Position numbers and translations under genes: made by a program. The notes under the pieces are model-generated. The model did not search any database, was not told where the DNA came from, and saw only the letters and a list, made by a program, of their open reading frames with translations. From the NCBI GenBank assembly GCA_030691555.1, contig JAUYEB010000215.1:1-12488 (forward strand): a stretch of DNA of 12,488 nt. Reading direction: 5' to 3'. The stretch is from Candidatus Bathyarchaeota archaeon (GTDB taxonomy: Archaea; Thermoproteota; Bathyarchaeia; TCS64). Positions 12,224 to 12,488 of this stretch are shown piece after piece (position 1 is the stretch's first letter; each line of letters starts with the position of its first letter).

Positions 12224-12488
12224 TTAACGCTTGTCCCTCTGCCTGATGAGCTGAAAGACCGAGAACACCCCCACTAAGACCACGACCGCGTATACGCTGA
12301 TGGTCAGCAGGAACGACTCCTCCGTCAAGATGTTCTGCGTGGCGATCACGATCAGGCTCATGCCAATCACTATGGACGCGAGCAGGAGCCCGAGCAGTAT
12401 CTTGTAAGACGCCCTGTCGATGCTGTTGCCGATCCTGTCAAGGTCGTCGTGGGCGATCTTCATGGTCACCTTCCCCGTCGAGAGCCTC
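12224..12488 (-). CDS. C-terminal end of a UbiB/ABC1/AarF-type kinase-like protein (partial, 87 aa visible)
   Basis: The gene enters from the right edge and only its 3' end is visible. The residues read RLSTGKVTMKIAHDDLDRIG then SIDRASYKILLGLLLASIVI, followed by a second hydrophobic segment (SFLLTISVYAVVVLVGVFSV) and a basic end (RQRDKR). This is the pattern of the UbiB C-terminus: a G+V/T-rich strand, a conserved D..R...+DRAS+ helix, and two membrane segments. UbiB-family proteins are atypical kinases involved in isoprenoid quinone or lipid biology. GTG 12469 and ATG 12463 are internal codons here, not starts. It appears to be the first visible gene of a run continuing into the racemase gene. 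The kinase domain itself is outside the window, so the call rests on the tail alone. Confidence 0.65.
   Translation of the reverse strand, partial: RLSTGKVTMKIAHDDLDRIGNSIDRASYKILLGLLLASIVIGMSLIVIATQNILTEESFLLTISVYAVVVLVGVFSVFQLIRQRDKR

Noticed and set aside
1..12488. Genome-wide recoding of TAG to pyrrolysine
   Set aside because: TAG also ends rfcS, the glycosylasparaginase-like gene, the small unknown gene and the second GNAT, each at the expected family end or directly before another gene. Read-through of rfcS would produce a long tail out of frame with rfcL. A local event at 118-120 is simpler.
1..12488. CRISPR arrays, tRNA or rRNA genes
   Set aside because: No spaced direct repeats of suitable length, tRNA cloverleaf or rRNA-like stretch was seen by eye in the gaps between genes, which are all shorter than about 200 bases.

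Overview
The window is chromosomal DNA from an archaeon. It carries adjacent genes for the archaeal clamp loader (RfcS and RfcL). Several genes have an archaeal TATA box about 26-35 bases upstream of the start codon and little or no 5' leader, and GTG and TTG starts are frequent. Most of the window is GC-rich (38 of 60 bases in one hand-counted line inside rfcL). The gene mix (fused NitT/TauT-type permease, glycosylasparaginase-like hydrolase, double-domain GNATs, UbiB-type kinase) would suit an uncultured Thermoproteota/TACK archaeon. That placement is inference, not something the sequence proves.

Layout, left to right. (1) 1-786, minus: a PLP-dependent D-cysteine desulfhydrase/ACC deaminase-family gene that runs off the left edge and is interrupted by an in-frame TAG; the reading frame continues in recognisable homology beyond it. 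(2) 883-1869, plus: a GNAT-type acetyltransferase, divergent from the first gene. (3) About 1870-3618: an AT-rich island (18 of 60 bases GC in one hand-counted line) holding two divergent genes, a DEDD-superfamily 3'-5' exonuclease (minus) and a ParB/Spo0J-like DNA-binding protein (plus). The control region between them and the stretch downstream of the exonuclease hold matching inverted repeats, which are candidate ParB-binding or operator sites. (4) 3619-6001, minus: rfcS-rfcL in one transcription unit with overlapping ends. (5) 6171-8643, plus: a two-gene ABC importer (fused double permease plus ATPase) with no substrate-binding protein beside it. (6) 8714-10088, plus: a glycosylasparaginase-like Ntn hydrolase followed 4 bases later by a small conserved protein of unknown function. 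(7) 10085-12488, minus: a co-directional run of the 3' end of a UbiB/ABC1-type kinase, an aspartate/glutamate racemase, a YkgJ-type cysteine-cluster protein and a double-domain GNAT acetyltransferase, the last with its own TATA box.

Most of the window is ordinary housekeeping and small-molecule metabolism. The parts that stand out are the AT-rich exonuclease/ParB island with its repeated palindromes, which looks like acquired or element-derived DNA, and the TAG-interrupted PLP enzyme. TAG is also the apparent normal stop of four other genes in the window, so genome-wide recoding of TAG is unlikely.
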